Part shown: piece after piece, positions 1 to 11,625 of the stretch | How the letters are laid out: each line of letters starts with the position of its first letter | How positions within the stretch are numbered: the stretch's first letter is position 1 | NCBI GenBank assembly: GCA_003013855.2 | Contig: PVNU02002806.1 | Coordinates: 1-64,000 of the forward strand | DNA length: 64,000 nt | Origin: Liriodendron chinense | Lineage: Eukaryota > Streptophyta > Magnoliopsida > Magnoliales > Magnoliaceae | Direction: 5' to 3' | Notes under the pieces: generated by a model | Told to the model about the DNA's origin: nothing | Seen by the model: only the letters and a program-made list of their open reading frames with translations | The model's database searches: none | Position numbers and translations under genes: made by a program

Positions 1-38
1 ATCCAGCTATCTCTACCAACAGTGTGGCCGAAGGTGGG

Positions 39-1653
39 TGTTACAATCCGAAGATTGCACACCCAAGTGCAGGTAGCAGTAGAAGTAGTAAAATACTCGG
101 TAAGACCGAGGTCGATCCACAGGATGGGTAGGTAGTTAAGAACACTTCGAGGAATTAGTTAAGTGTGAGAGATGAAATCTAAATTATCCACGAGAGTGGA
201 GCAAGTTATGTGTGGTGAAAGACAAAAGTAGAAAAGGGGCTAAAGCATCAGGGATCCACCTTTGATTCATTCACAAGATTTGATTTATTGGTCCAACTAT
301 AACTCAACTAGAATTGAATAAAGATTCATTCCAATCGGAAGATGAAACAGTTAAACCATTTGCATATTTCATAAAAGATGGTGATCTGAACCGATTGATT
401 TGACCATGAAGCACTCGTTAGTTGATCGCAGGGAATTCCAAGCATCTACTGTGCCCGGAGTCGACAATGGATCAAGGAATTGTACAGATCAACAACTTTG
501 CCAACAAGTCAACCGATAAGATCACAATTCATACGATCAAATGCATACTTACAAGATAGGAGGCTTTGATTGACCGATCCAACCGTTAAGATCTCGTTTA
601 TCGATCGCAGGGAATGCAAAGCATCCAATGTGCCTAGAGTCTACAATGGATCAAGGCATATTACAGATCGATGACTTTACCTGCACTTGCTTGATGACCG
701 TAGGGAATCCAAAGCATCCAACGTGCCCGGAGTCGACGATGGATCAAGGGACTTTATCGATCATGAACTAGCTAATTGGTGTGTAAGGGATCCCAAGCAT
801 CCAACGTGCCCGGAGTCGACGATGGATCAAGGGGCTTACACAACAATAGCGTCTGTCGAGGCGGATAACCAAACCAATCAACCAAAGAGAACTCCAACAT
901 TTACACCACACAACGTTGAACCAAAAGAACCAAACTTGCAAATTTCTTCAAAGGCTTCACCCCTGGCCTTAGCTAGAGGTTTAGCCAACCATGCTACAAT
1001 GGAAGACTAAATTCTCTACAAAAGAGAAAACTACTCTACACTACAAAAGAAAGAAAGAAAACTAAAGAAGAGAAGAGAGGAGTTGTAGAGAATTGGATGG
1101 GATTTGAGGAGTGGGATGGGATGATTGACGGTGATGAGGCAAGAGACGGTGCTGGATGGACGGCTGTAGACAATGGTGATGATGGTATGGTCCACAGTGC
1201 TGAATGATCAGGGTCATTGATCTGATGTGCAGTTGGTCCCTCACGTGGACACCCAATCTTGACCGTTCAAACTCATGTGATCTCCAAATCACTACCATCA
1301 AACATGCACATCCTGGGCTTCCGATAAACAGTTGTGATGCGGTCCATCATAGAACACGATCTATCCTTTGATCTTTATGATTTAATTTCCTTCAGGATCG
1401 TCACACACTTGATCTTGATCACTTTATGGCCTTTAATCGTCCTGATTGACTCGGATTTTGTCCAACCTCTCCTGATCACCTTCGATCTTGATTTCTTTTG
1501 GATGTTAAAGCGCCTTGATTGGCTTGGATCTTGTCCAACCTCTCCTGAACACCTGAAGACAGAAAATTAACCTAATAAGGGATAATTAACCAGAAAAATA
1601 ATGATATTGCTCTTAACCACTAGGGTTAATTATACAATATTTGGTACTTATCA
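39..1653 (-). mobile_element. Nested LTR (solo-LTR-like) insertion of 1615 bp
   Basis: It begins TGTTACAATCC and ends GGTACTTATCA, so it has TG...CA ends. It is flanked by GTGGG (34-38) and GTGAG (1654-1658), a 5-bp target duplication with one mismatch. The minus-strand start TGATAAGTACCAAATATTG resembles a common plant LTR start, which suggests minus orientation. There is no primer site, purine tract or coding sequence inside, so a solo LTR is the simplest reading. Short ORFs inside are not protein-like. Confidence 0.75.
424..836. repeat. Four spaced copies of a ~55-bp motif inside the nested LTR
   Basis: Copies at about 424-480, 602-660, 696-752 and 785-836 share the core AAAGCATCCAACGTGCCCGG followed by AGTCGACGATGGATCAAGG. 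Spacing is irregular (about 180, 94 and 89 bp). They may be LTR enhancer-like repeats; that role is inference. Confidence 0.75.
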
Positions 1654-1667
1654 GTGAGGTGTCTACA

Positions 1668-1683
1668 GATGCCCTTCTTTAGT
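1668..1683 (-). other. Polypurine tract next to the 3' LTR
   Basis: On the minus strand CTAAAGAAGGGCATC directly precedes the LTR start TGTAGACACC. A purine-rich run at this place primes plus-strand DNA synthesis in LTR elements. Confidence 0.65.
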
Positions 1684-1739
1684 AGAGGTTGCGTGCAATC
1701 GAATGCCAAAGCGAGTGGACACCCCACTTCTGACCCGGT

Positions 1740-2640
1740 CATTCATAGATCATGGTCTGACATCTTTGCTTGCCTTTGCATCTGTGCTAGTTGATCGTCT
1801 GGAAATTGATCACTCGCACATATCGCGGGAGTTTGGAGAAAACGTTGCGATTGTCCCTGTAGTTTGCTGCAACCTGGGTACCCAATCGCAACCCTTCCAT
1901 TCCCGATCAGTACTAACATCAGAAAGGTACAGCAGAGCCTCTGCGTCGTTGTCTTACAAGGTTGCTGACCCTGAGATCGACTATGTGATGTTTTCCCGGA
2001 TCACTCCATGAGTACTTGTTTCGCTTGACTGTCAAAGTGGTTAGATGCCCTGCGTCGTAGTCTTATGGGATTCTACTACGCTGACTTGGAATCAGTCAAG
2101 GTACTTCAGGCATCCACGCCTAGGTATGTGCGGGTGGACTCTTTCCACCTGATCTGCTGGTTTCGATGCTTGGTTTGCCATTCATTCTTTTCTTGATTGT
2201 GGTCTGGAATCTTTGTTGTCCTTTATATCTGAGTCAGTTGATTGTTTAGAGATTGATAACTCGCATATACCCAGGAGTTTGGAGAAAACGTTACGATTGT
2301 TCCTGCAGTTTGCTGCAACCTGGGTACCCAATCGCAACCCTTCCATTCCCGATCGGTACTAACATCGGAAAGGTACAGCAGAGCCTCTGCGTTGTAGTCT
2401 TACGAGGTTGCTAACCTTGAGATTGATTGTGATGTTTAATGTTTTCCTGGATCACTCCAGGAGTACTTGTTTCACTTGACTGTCAAAGTGGTTAGATGCC
2501 CTGCATCGTAGTCTTATAGGATTTTACTACGCCGACTTGGAATCAGTCAAGGTACTTCAGGCATCCACGCCTAGGTATGTACGGGTGAACTCTTTCCACC
2601 AAATCTACTGATTTTGATACTTGGGTTACAATTCATCGTT
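1740..2640. repeat. Two-copy tandem repeat, ~446-bp unit
   Basis: The sequence around 1788-2190 recurs at 2237-2640. For example GTTTGGAGAA is at 1831 and again at 2277, and CAGGCATCCACGCCTAGGTATG occurs in both units. It lies in the non-pol 3' region of the Tat element, where family members often carry satellite-like arrays. Confidence 0.85.
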
Positions 2641-4042
2641 TCCACCTGTTCAAATGGTTTCTTTGACCGAGCCTTTTTGGCTTTCATCTTTTCGTATCTT
2701 GGCATGTGGTACGACCGCACTGGCACTGGAGTTCAGTTCGACCATACTTTGAGTGCATTAAATTCGATGGTTTCCGGGGAAACCGCGAGACATCGGATCT
2801 TATTTGATTTTTGCGTCGGCTCCTACCCAGAGATATGGAAGATCTCCTGGTATTTTGGAGGCAGAACACTCTAATGGGAAAATATTTTTTGAATTTTTGA
2901 AAAGATACCCACTCTAGGGAGTGATACTTCCTGGGGTTTTTATTTATAAATAGGAATATTTTTTTTTTTGTCTTTTGAAATGAAAATCTGGTCTGCACGT
3001 GCCTCCACTAGGGATGCCTTTTGGGGTATTTAGCTAACCGACTTTTGTTTTGAAAGTAGGTAAACATTATGATTGATGCGATGGATGCTGATGCATGGGG
3101 ATACATGATGAGTGCATGGTTTGGCTCATTCTCTTTTCGTTTGATGATTTTGCTTTTGCTGGGGATGCAGAGAGCTTTGAGCTTATTGCTTGCGGGGTTG
3201 TGCTTCCCTGGGGATTTCTTTTCAATGCGGATGTTTAGTCAGTGGGTTGGTCAAGATCCCAACCCTTGGTCGATCAGGTCCATTGTCCCAAGATGCTGTT
3301 TCTTTGTTAATGGGAATGGACGAAGGATGTTATCAGACTTCAAGATATTCTTCTGTGAATGGATGCGATTGAGACGGTGCTCGGTCGCTTGTTTTGGTCA
3401 AGATTCCAATTTGTGGGTGATCGGATCCGTCATCCCAAACTTGCGAAATGAGTGAGCGGAGTTCGGGCCTCCTGAAGTGCAGTGCTGAGGATAGTGACAA
3501 TTTTTGTGAATTTTTTACAAATATGTGGTCCGAATCTTTACCTGAGTAGTCAGGATGGAGATCGGTTATTGAAAGCAAGGAAATATTTTTGCGATTTTCG
3601 AAATATTTTCTTTGAAAGCAAGAGAAATATTTTTGTGATTTTTGACAATATTTTGTTCGAAAGTAAGGGAAATATTTTGTGATTTTAAAAGGTGATTTTG
3701 TAATGTTTGGTGTTTTTTTTTCTTCTGATTTTTCTGAAATGCTGGGAAAAGTGTGGAATTTTCATCCACTTCCAGCTTCTACTACTGGTAAGGCACCCGA
3801 TCCATTTTACGTCAGCGAGTAAGATGAGTCTCACATAGTTAAGTGCCGTAGTTTTACATCTTCGGATGAAGAGATTTTGAGGGTTTTCAGTCAACACACC
3901 CACAAAGTTGCCTATTCCTCATGTGCAATGCACATAGACCACGTATCGTCCGACGGACTCCTTCGGCCACACAATGAGCCACATCCTCACATTTCCCTTT
4001 CTCAATCCAGTTTGGGGCCTTACGTTACTCACAATTCCGTGA
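2641..4042. other. Tat 3' non-pol sequence, no gene
   Basis: No conserved coding is seen. Around 3570-3690 short variants of GGAAATATTTTTGTGATTTT are repeated about four times. Short ORFs here have no family resemblance. Confidence 0.6.
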
Positions 4043-4313
4043 GGGTGCGCTAGAGGTGGCAGTGGGTCGGGTCGGGTCGGGTTCGGGTCAGGTCAAGTTC
4101 GGGTCGGGTCATTTCCACCTCAACCCTAACCCGACCCAAATTGAATTCGGGTTGGATTTTCCCAACCCTTACCCAACCCAAATTAAATCGGGTCGGGTCG
4201 GGTTAACCCGCATTTTAATGATTAACTAACTAATTTGTAGATTAAACTAGATGCATATGACACTAGCGTTCAAATGAAAATCAAACCATCTATGTTTAAT
4301 AGGTATGTAAGTG

Positions 4314-4314
<1 letters not shown>

Positions 4315-4383
<69 letters not shown>
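4315..4383. repeat. (TA)n microsatellite
   Basis: About 34 TA units. A second TA run at 4917-4949 flanks the other side of the MITE, which suggests the MITE inserted into one TA tract or brought TA with it. Confidence 0.95.
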
Positions 4384-4386
<3 letters not shown>

Positions 4387-4398
4387 AAATGGTACTGT

Positions 4399-4913
4399 GA
4401 GGTCGACCTCATGGGAACTTCCCATGAGGTCGAGCTGTGTGGGCCCCATCGTGATGTGTGTCAGACATCAACATCGTTCATTTGATAGGTCCCTTTAGGT
4501 CATGGGATATTCCAAAATTCAGTCGTATATGGAACTCAAGTGGGCCATACCATCTAAAACCATGCGAAGACATGCCTAAAACATCTAAAAGCACTTGGTG
4601 GGGCCCACCTGAGTTTTGGATGCGGATGAAACTTGGTCTGACCCTCATCCAAGTGGGACACATACAATAGATGGGCTGGATTTGTGAACCACGTCTTAAT
4701 GGGCCAAATATACGATCATGAAGGTTTTAATGGGCGGATTACCCCTCTCAACTTTTGTCTGTGGTGTGGCCTATCTAAGTCATGGATTGACGTGATTTTT
4801 AAGCTCATGGGCCACCATGAAATGGTTCATCTGACAAATGGGGTAGATGTTTGACACACATCATGGTGGGGCCCACACAACTCGACCTTATGAAAAGTTC
4901 CCATTAGGTCAAC

Positions 4914-4916
<3 letters not shown>
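4399..4916. mobile_element. Fold-back MITE with ~65-bp inverted repeats (GGGCCCACC family)
   Basis: The left arm starts GAGGTCGACCTCATGGGAAC and reads into GTGTGGGCCCCATCGTGATG. The right arm read in reverse is GAGGTTGACCTAATGGGAAC then GTGTGGGCCCCACCATGATG. It sits inside a TA microsatellite in the hAT element, a third nesting level. It is one member of the MITE family that fills the rest of the window. Confidence 0.8.
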
Positions 4917-4953
<37 letters not shown>

Positions 4954-5091
4954 GCTTTTTTATAAAGTATTTCTACTATGCAAATACTAAAAGAGAACAA
5001 TAAATGGATAGAATGGAGTGTAGATTTAAAGCATACTTCTTAAAGCATCATCGTTGTTAGAGTGATGGGATGGCATGGATGAAACACGTAG

Positions 5092-5092
<1 letters not shown>

Positions 5093-5144
<52 letters not shown>
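5093..5144. repeat. (CT)n microsatellite
   Basis: About 25 TC units. The ORFs across it on both strands are translations of the dinucleotide and are not genes. Confidence 0.95.
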
Positions 5145-5148
<4 letters not shown>

Positions 5149-6180
5149 GCGCATGGATAAAACCTATAGAGTAGCTTCTTCTCTCTCTATGGCTGAAAGA
5201 AGCCCTCTCTTTACAACCCGCTGTAAGGGTTTTAGAAAGAGAGTTTATAATGACTTTTTTTAAATGCATCGACAGAGAATCGTGCTTGATACTCTTGCAT
5301 GTATTTTTTTTTTTAAATTGAAATTTAATATTTCATTTGAGCTATCTAATTAATGTCCAACAATTCTATTTTTATTTTTTAACTATTGGATCAAATCAAT
5401 AAGATCATTTGATATTTAATTTTTTAAATAGTTAAATTGTGGACACAATTATTGAAATGGAACCATTTGATCCTTTCATTTTAACCGTCCAATAAATTCC
5501 TATCAACAATCAAATAAATATACTATTAAAATAATTTTATTAATTTATTTTATGGACCATTAGCAGCATTTCAGATCTCTAGTAAACGAGCACCAGAAAT
5601 AAACAAAAAATCTCATGATATTTTAATTCAACATGTCATAAAATGTGATCATTGGTGTGCACATGTTTATTAAATTGACAGACATATGGACCATTCCCAA
5701 TCGGGTGTGTGAGAAAAAAAAACTATCTTATTTAACTAATAAGAAAATTAATATACAATAGTCTATGTAACCCCTATATGATTCGGGTCGGGTCGGGTCG
5801 GGTCACCTTTAACCCTAACCCGACCCATAAAAATCCGGGTCGGGTCGGGTCAACCCAAAAATTGAATTCGGGTTAAAATTTCCAACCCTAAACTAGAAAA
5901 AACTGGGTTGGGTCGGGTCGGGTTAGCGGGTCGGGTTGAATTTTGCCACGTTTAGGGTGCACTCCACCTCCCAACAACCTTAATCCCCTTCATGAGTTTT
6001 AGGAACAGGGAACATCCGTCAGATTCAATAGCGACTTCCAAATCAAGGTTGTCTATCACGGTGCATTCAACACGAACAGGATTGCGGGGTTCTGCCCGCC
6101 TCAGCCTTTACCTGTTTAGAAGGTTCCAAACACCTGTACGATCAAGTGTCGGCCATGTCTGGGACAAGTTGGGAAAGAAA

Positions 6181-7620
6181 GCCCCCGAGAAGTTAATCCT
6201 AGTGTAGTTTTAGGTCTTCGGACCGCTGGGGATGAATTTGTACAGTTGAAATTGATGGTGAATTTTTTATTTTGAGAAAGTTCCAGTCTTCAACTCGAGC
6301 GATCAAGATTGATACTGGTTTTTATGGAAAGCTCAAAATGTTTTTGGTATTTTTGGAAATGATCCGGGTTATCGAACCTTGATCCCAGCGGTTGAGGCCG
6401 ATGTCGGTTTTTGGTTGAAAGCAGGAAAAGGTCCCCCGAGAAATTAATCCCAGTGTAGTTTAAGGTCTTCGGACAGAAATATGTACATGCTGAAAATACA
6501 TTCTTTTTTGTGATTTTTCGAAATGTTCCAGGCTATTGAATCTCAATTTGAGCGATCAAGATTAACACCGATTTTTATTGGAAATCTCTCGAAATTTTGT
6601 TCCGGACGTAGTTTAAGGTCTTCGGACCACTGGGGATGAATTTGTACAGTTGAAATTGATAGTGAATTTTTTGTTTTGAGAAAGTTCCAGTCTTCAACTC
6701 GAGCGATCAAGATTGATACTGGTTTTTATGGAAAGCTCAAAATCTTTTTGGTATTTTTGAAAATGATCCGAGTTATCGAACCTTAATCCCAGCGGTTGAG
6801 GCCGATGCCGGTTTTTGGTTGAAAGCAGGAAAAGGTCCCCCGAGAAATTAATCCCAGTGTAGTTTAAGGTCTTAGGACAGAAATATATACATGCTGAAAA
6901 TACATTCTTTTTGTGATTTTTCAAAATGTTCCAGGCTGTTAAATCTCAATTTGAGCGATCAAGATTAACACCGGTTTTTATTGGAAATCTCTCAGGATTT
7001 TGTTCCCGACGTAGTTTAAGATCTTCGGACCACTGGGGATGAATTTGTACAGTTGAAATTGATGGTGAATTTTTTGTTTTGAGAAAGTTCCAGTCTTCAA
7101 CTCGAGCGATCAAGATTGATACTGGTTTTTATGGAAAGCTCAAAATCTTTTTTGTATTTTTGGAAATGATCCGAGTTATCGAACCTTGATCCCAGTGGTT
7201 GAGGCCGACGGCGGTTTTTGGTTGAAAGCAGGAAAAGGTCCCCCGAGAAATTAATCCCAGTGTAGTTTAAGGTTTTCGGACAGAAATATGTATATGCTGA
7301 AAATACATTCTTTTTGTGATTTTTCGAAATCTTCGAGGCTGTTAAATCTCAATTTGAGCGATCAAGATTAACACCGGTTTTTATTGGAAATCTCTCGAAA
7401 TTTTGTTCCCGACATAGTTTTAAGGTCTTCGGACCAAAACTTTGTACAGAATAGGGCAACACACTTTTTTTATTTTTGGAAAATGTCCGGTGTCAGCGGA
7501 TCTTGATTCGAATGATCCAGACTGCTACCGATTTTTATTTAAAAAGTCCCTCGGGATCTTGATCCCGACGTAGTTTAAGGTCTTCAGACCAAAACTTTGT
7601 ACAAGCAAGCAGCGATCAAG
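6181..7620. repeat. Satellite-like tandem array, ~404-bp unit made of two related halves
   Basis: The marker CTGGGGATGAATTTGTACAG occurs at about 6225, 6629 and 7033, and CCCCCGAGAAATTAATCCCA at about 6432, 6836 and 7240, giving a 404-bp period over three copies plus partial ends. Each unit contains two diverged halves that share TAGTTTAAGGTCTTCGGAC and GAGCGATCAAGATT, so the ancestral unit was about 200 bp. It lies between integrase and the 3' LTR of the Tat element. Confidence 0.85.
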
Positions 7621-7629
7621 GTTGGAGAT

Positions 7630-10110
7630 TTCGGAGATTCTTCTTAGAATGGTTCAGATCATCAGGTCATGACTTTGGATGGTTGGGATCACTGTTTGAC
7701 CAAGTTAATTTTTTTATTTTCCTTGAAAATTTCATGGAACTCTTTCCACATCATCAAGCCAATTTCTCCCTCAATTTCTCACAAGATGAGATTTTGGTGA
7801 GATTCCTTACTTTTTCTCATGCTTCTCTTTCATCACTTCATTCTTACATGGAGGTACAAGATTCACTTGCAACCACCCTTCCCAAGGAGGAGTTCTTCCC
7901 AAGGAGAGAGGGTGAGGAGTCGTTTCAACTAGGTGGGAGGGAAGACGGCCCCCTGAGTGCCGCTCGGACCGCTCTGCCCACTGGTCTTTCTAGTGGGTCG
8001 GGTAAAGGGGTGTCCTCCCCTTTTCTATATAACATGGGGCACCCTTGGCCCCTCCAACGTGCAATCTCTCTCTTCTCTCTCTCATACTCTCTCTTTCTTC
8101 ATGTTTTTCTCTCTCTTTTGGTGGTTCTTTGCTCTTTTCAAGTGGTGGGCCTTAGTGAAGCTTTGGGACAGCAAGGTGGTCTCCCTTTGGTGAGTGGTAA
8201 AGGTATGGACCACTCCCTTTCTCTCTTGTCTTTTTCCTTCTTCATTGTCTCTTCTCATGACTCTTTTCTTTTCTCCATGTAGCTATTCCAAAAGGAGTGA
8301 AGGTGGGCCCAAGTATTTTTGGCCTTTTTCTAGATCTCCAATCTCTTCTAAAGGTGGTGCATGGAGAAGGACATTGCAAGCTTCCATTTCATTCTTTCTT
8401 TTCTTCTTTCACACTCCCTTCATGTATATGTAAAGGGTAATTTTGCCATGTCCATCAAGTGTGCATGGTAAAATATCTCATCTTTTTCCATGGGAGTTGG
8501 ACCACTTTTCATATGTATCAAATGGGCTCAAAGTGAAGTCATGGCCCTTGGTGTATTTGATGGGCCCAATGCTTCATTTTGGGCTCCCTCTTGCTTTCTC
8601 TTTCTTGTCATTTCCTTTGGAGCTTTCTTTTTTTTTTCATCTTCTTTTCAAGGTTTGGGCCCATGGGAATGGTAGGGCCCACCTCAAGTTTTGGGCTCAT
8701 AGGGCTCACTTAGGGTGGCTCCATCTTTCTTCACATGTGTATGGACAAAGGTGACTAGCCCATTCTTCACTTGGATCTTCAAGTGGGCTAGATTTCTTAA
8801 TTGGGCCCTTGTGATCAAGTAGCCCAAATCTTCCACCATTTCTTGATTATGATGTACATCCTTGTTCACAAAGTGTGGTGGGTTCCTTAGAATTTTTCCG
8901 TATGGATGGGCTTTTGGGCCCTCATTGAAACTTGGATTTCTTTGAGTCATGTGTGCACCACTACACTTTGTGCATGTAAGATTCTTTTTCTTCATGCCTT
9001 TTCTTTGGATGGATGGAGGACTTGAGTTACTTGATCACCTACAAGCCTCATGAGTGAGTTGTTTCAATAATCTCACTAAGTTCAAATGGTTTGCCCATGT
9101 GGTAGGAAAGTGGTTCTCAAGAGTTTCCTTTAATGTTACCAACCTCAATAGGATGACTTTCATCAAGTGGGCTATCCACACAACCATAGCTTCTTAAACT
9201 TCTCTTGGGGTGCTTGGTGGGTCATCCACCATCATTCTCAAAGATGAGTGATTTTTTTAGTGAGAAAGAATGATACCCATAAGTTGCCCAATTTTGTCCC
9301 ATGCTTTGGGGCATTTTGGATTTTGATCTTCAAGTGGGATATGTATATCATTCTTAGCCATTTTCATTATGGTTGGGTAACTCATCAAGCCATGCCCTCT
9401 TGTGCTCAAATGGTCCCCTTTTTTTGTAAAGAAATTGGTGCACATAAGTTGCCCAAACTTGTCCTTACATGGGCATTTCCAACTTTGATTCTTCATGTGG
9501 GCTATGTGCATCAAATTTTTACCATTAGCTTCTTTGATTCATATGTTTGTGGGTAGACCGCCATGTTGTACTCTCATAGTCAAAACTTTCATCAAGATGA
9601 TGCAAATAGGGGTGCCCATGGTTAACCCATGAATGGGTTATGTGCTCCCTTCAATCCATTGAGGTGAGGCATTTGGGTTGCTCTTGGGGGCCCATTTCCT
9701 TCCTATTCCCCACTTGTCCATGTACATGTGTAAAAAGATGGAAACATCTTAAGTGAGAATCATGGCCTTTGTATAAAAAGTGGATCAATCCTTGGCCACA
9801 TATGGACTTTGAAGAGGGACTTCTCATGTGAAGTAGGATTCTTATCCCTTGTTGATCTCATGGCACTTGAGTGCATTTGTTGTCCAAAGTATGTCCTTGG
9901 ATGATGGACTTTCCTTGCTTAAGGCATGACATGTAACCTTTTTTAAGGTGGGCCTTGCTTTCTTCAATGGGCCCAACACATATCCTAGGTAACACATGGA
10001 GTCGGACTTTGGATTTTGCATTTGAATGTGAGTCCAATCCCATGGGTTTCCTGGATGATAATTTGGATTTTAACGGGTAAAGGATAGGGACTTACCTTGC
10101 CAAGCTTGTA
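7630..10110. other. Tat non-pol spacer upstream of the first antisense ORF
   Basis: There is no convincing gene. A 199-codon ORF at 7683-8282 is CT-rich and leader-like, with no domain. 8066-8120 is a pyrimidine-rich patch. A possible 5'-leader intron (GTGAGT at about 8180 to ATGTAG at about 8281) is seen. The rest reads as degenerate intergenic sequence rich in GGGCCC and AAGTGGGCT words. Confidence 0.45.
8025..8032 (+). promoter_or_regulatory. Candidate antisense promoter TATA box
   Basis: CTATATAA is followed within 40 bp by a long CT-rich (Y-patch) tract on the plus strand. Placement and strand would suit transcription of the antisense ORF beginning at 10118, given an intron in the leader. 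This is inference from motif and position only. Confidence 0.35.
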
Positions 10111-10117
10111 GGATTCA

Positions 10118-10430
10118 ATGGCGGATGGTACAAGAGGACGTCGGGTGATTGATGAGGATGATCCAGCCTTCATTATTCGCCGAGGGGCCCATATGTGTTC
10201 CTTGGCTCAGGAGCACCAACCTCTTCCCTCCATCAAGGGTCGAGGTACCAGAGATCATTGGGATAACTGGGTGACACACCCACAGCCTTTGCTTGAACGA
10301 GTTCTGACTGACGCTCCTTTTGCTGGCCTCCTTACCTTGCGCTTCCATAACAACAATGCCAATCGCATGTTGCTTGCGGCTCTTCGCGAGAGGTGGCGGG
10401 ATGAGACCCACACCTTTCAACTCGCTTGTG

Positions 10431-10483
<53 letters not shown>

Positions 10484-11625
10484 AATCGGCTTTCCATTCC
10501 ATGGGATAGTTGTTCCCCAGGTCGGCTCTCTTGCTCCCATCACTTCCACTGACTGGCTACGGCTTTTCAGTGACGTCCCACCTGAAGATGAATTCCAGGG
10601 CCATCAAGTAAAAATGCAATGGTTCTACAACACCTTTGCTACCGTGACCCCTACTACTGAGCTAGAGGCCCTCCACAAAGCACGGGCCATGATTGCTTAC
10701 GCCTTCGGGTCCTTCCTTTTCTGTCATGTGAAAGAGAGGATCGATCCTAAATTTCTTCGTTTGGTTGAGGATTTTTACCATCCCTACAATTGGAACGGGG
10801 CTATCTTGACTGATGTTTTCCAGGGTTTGGATAAGACCTCTCGGAATAGCCAGTCCTTCACAGGTTTTTGGCCTATCGTAGAGGTACTCTTCTTTAACCC
10901 TCCTTGGAGACATTTGCCTTCTTTCTTTCTCTGATCATTAGGTGTGCCCTTTCCCAGACTTGATTTTATGACCATTTTGCCCATCTCGCACCGAGGATAT
11001 GAGATGACATTGAGCCGTCTTTGTATCGCCACATGTACTGGCATCAACAAAATCGCCAGCGGAACTCTCGAGTCTCTGGGGACAACTGGCGTGCTGACAT
11101 AGACGGATTGACCGTTAAAGATGTAAGTATCTTGATTTCCTTATCCCTTATGCTACACTGTAACTGATCGCGATGACCTCATTTGCTGTAGCTTACTCGG
11201 ATGCCATACGCCAACTTTCCTCTTTACTACACCCCTCAGTGTGTGGAGGCATATGATTTTTCATGCCTCCGGATCATGCTTTCTGACGCTGAATCATTTC
11301 AGTGGTATTTGGGTGAGAGGTTGCTTCGACAGATTACTAGGTAGCTTGAGTCCCTTGTTCCGCACCTCCTCCGGCTGCTCAGATCCCAGCTGATGAGATA
11401 GCTGATGCTCTTGTGGGCCAACCCAGGTTTCGTTTCACGATCCCAAATCGCCACTATGACGAGTGGTACTTGTTGTACGGACAGGGGCCTCCGCTTCCTC
11501 CGCTCTATGTTCCTGGGGGCCATCGCAGATACGTTGGAGGCTCAGTGACAGCTCCTTTAATGGATCTTCATCGTCAAGAGCGGGACGAGAGGAGGGATGA
11601 TGACGACTATGTTGGTGACCTGTAG
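10118..11625 (+). pseudogene. Antisense ORF 1 of the Tat element: plant mobile domain (aminotransferase-like) protein
   Basis: Seen: ATG at 10118, just after a splice-acceptor-like TTGTAG. The protein contains LLAALRERWRDETHTFQL, then SLAPITSTDWLRLF and a long helical part with FYHPYNWNGAILTDVFQGLD and FWPIVE. These are hallmarks of the plant mobile domain (PF10536 type), whose RW-PETHTFHLPCGE-like motif is well known. Introns with GT...AG borders lie at about 10882-10940 and 11124-11191, and the last reading frame ends at 11625. A (TA)n tract at 10433-10480 interrupts the domain right after HTFQLACG, and stops occur around 11340-11400. It runs opposite to pol, as in other Tat elements with antisense ORFs. 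The role in the element is unknown; probably broken. Confidence 0.7.
10433..10480. repeat. (TA)n microsatellite inside a coding domain
   Basis: About 24 TA units, read as alternating Tyr-Ile in the open frames. It replaces or separates conserved residues of the mobile domain. Confidence 0.95.

Larger units (their letters stand above)
1..1667 (-). mobile_element. 3' LTR terminus of the Tat element, interrupted by a nested LTR
   Basis: Bases 1-38 followed by 1654-1667 reconstruct the outer LTR end seen at 26276-26322, ending in TGTCTACA on the plus strand (TGTAGACACC as the minus-strand LTR start). Removing 39-1653 with one copy of the 5-bp duplication restores the uninterrupted order. The rest of this LTR is left of the window. 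Confidence 0.85.
4051..5954. mobile_element. Non-autonomous hAT element nested in the Tat element
   Basis: Terminal inverted repeats are TAGAGGTGGCA at the left and TAAACGTGGCA as the reverse complement of the right end. The 8-bp target duplication is GGGTGCGC (4043-4050) / GGGTGCAC (5955-5962), one mismatch. Both subterminal zones are built of GGGTCGGGTC-type repeats (4060-4215 and 5783-5945). There is no transposase. An 8-bp duplication with this end sequence is diagnostic for hAT. Confidence 0.85.

Noticed and set aside
1..1667. Treating 1-1667 as the LTR of a different element because it does not resemble the LTR at 24851-26322
   Set aside because: The outer 38 and last 14 bases do match; the mismatch is explained by a nested insertion with a 5-bp duplication.
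5057..5269. ORFs across the CT microsatellite on both strands
   Set aside because: They are Ser-Leu or Arg-Glu translations of the dinucleotide.
7683..8282. 199-codon ORF as a gene
   Set aside because: Pyrimidine-rich, low complexity, no family motif, overlapped by another frame; looks like leader sequence.
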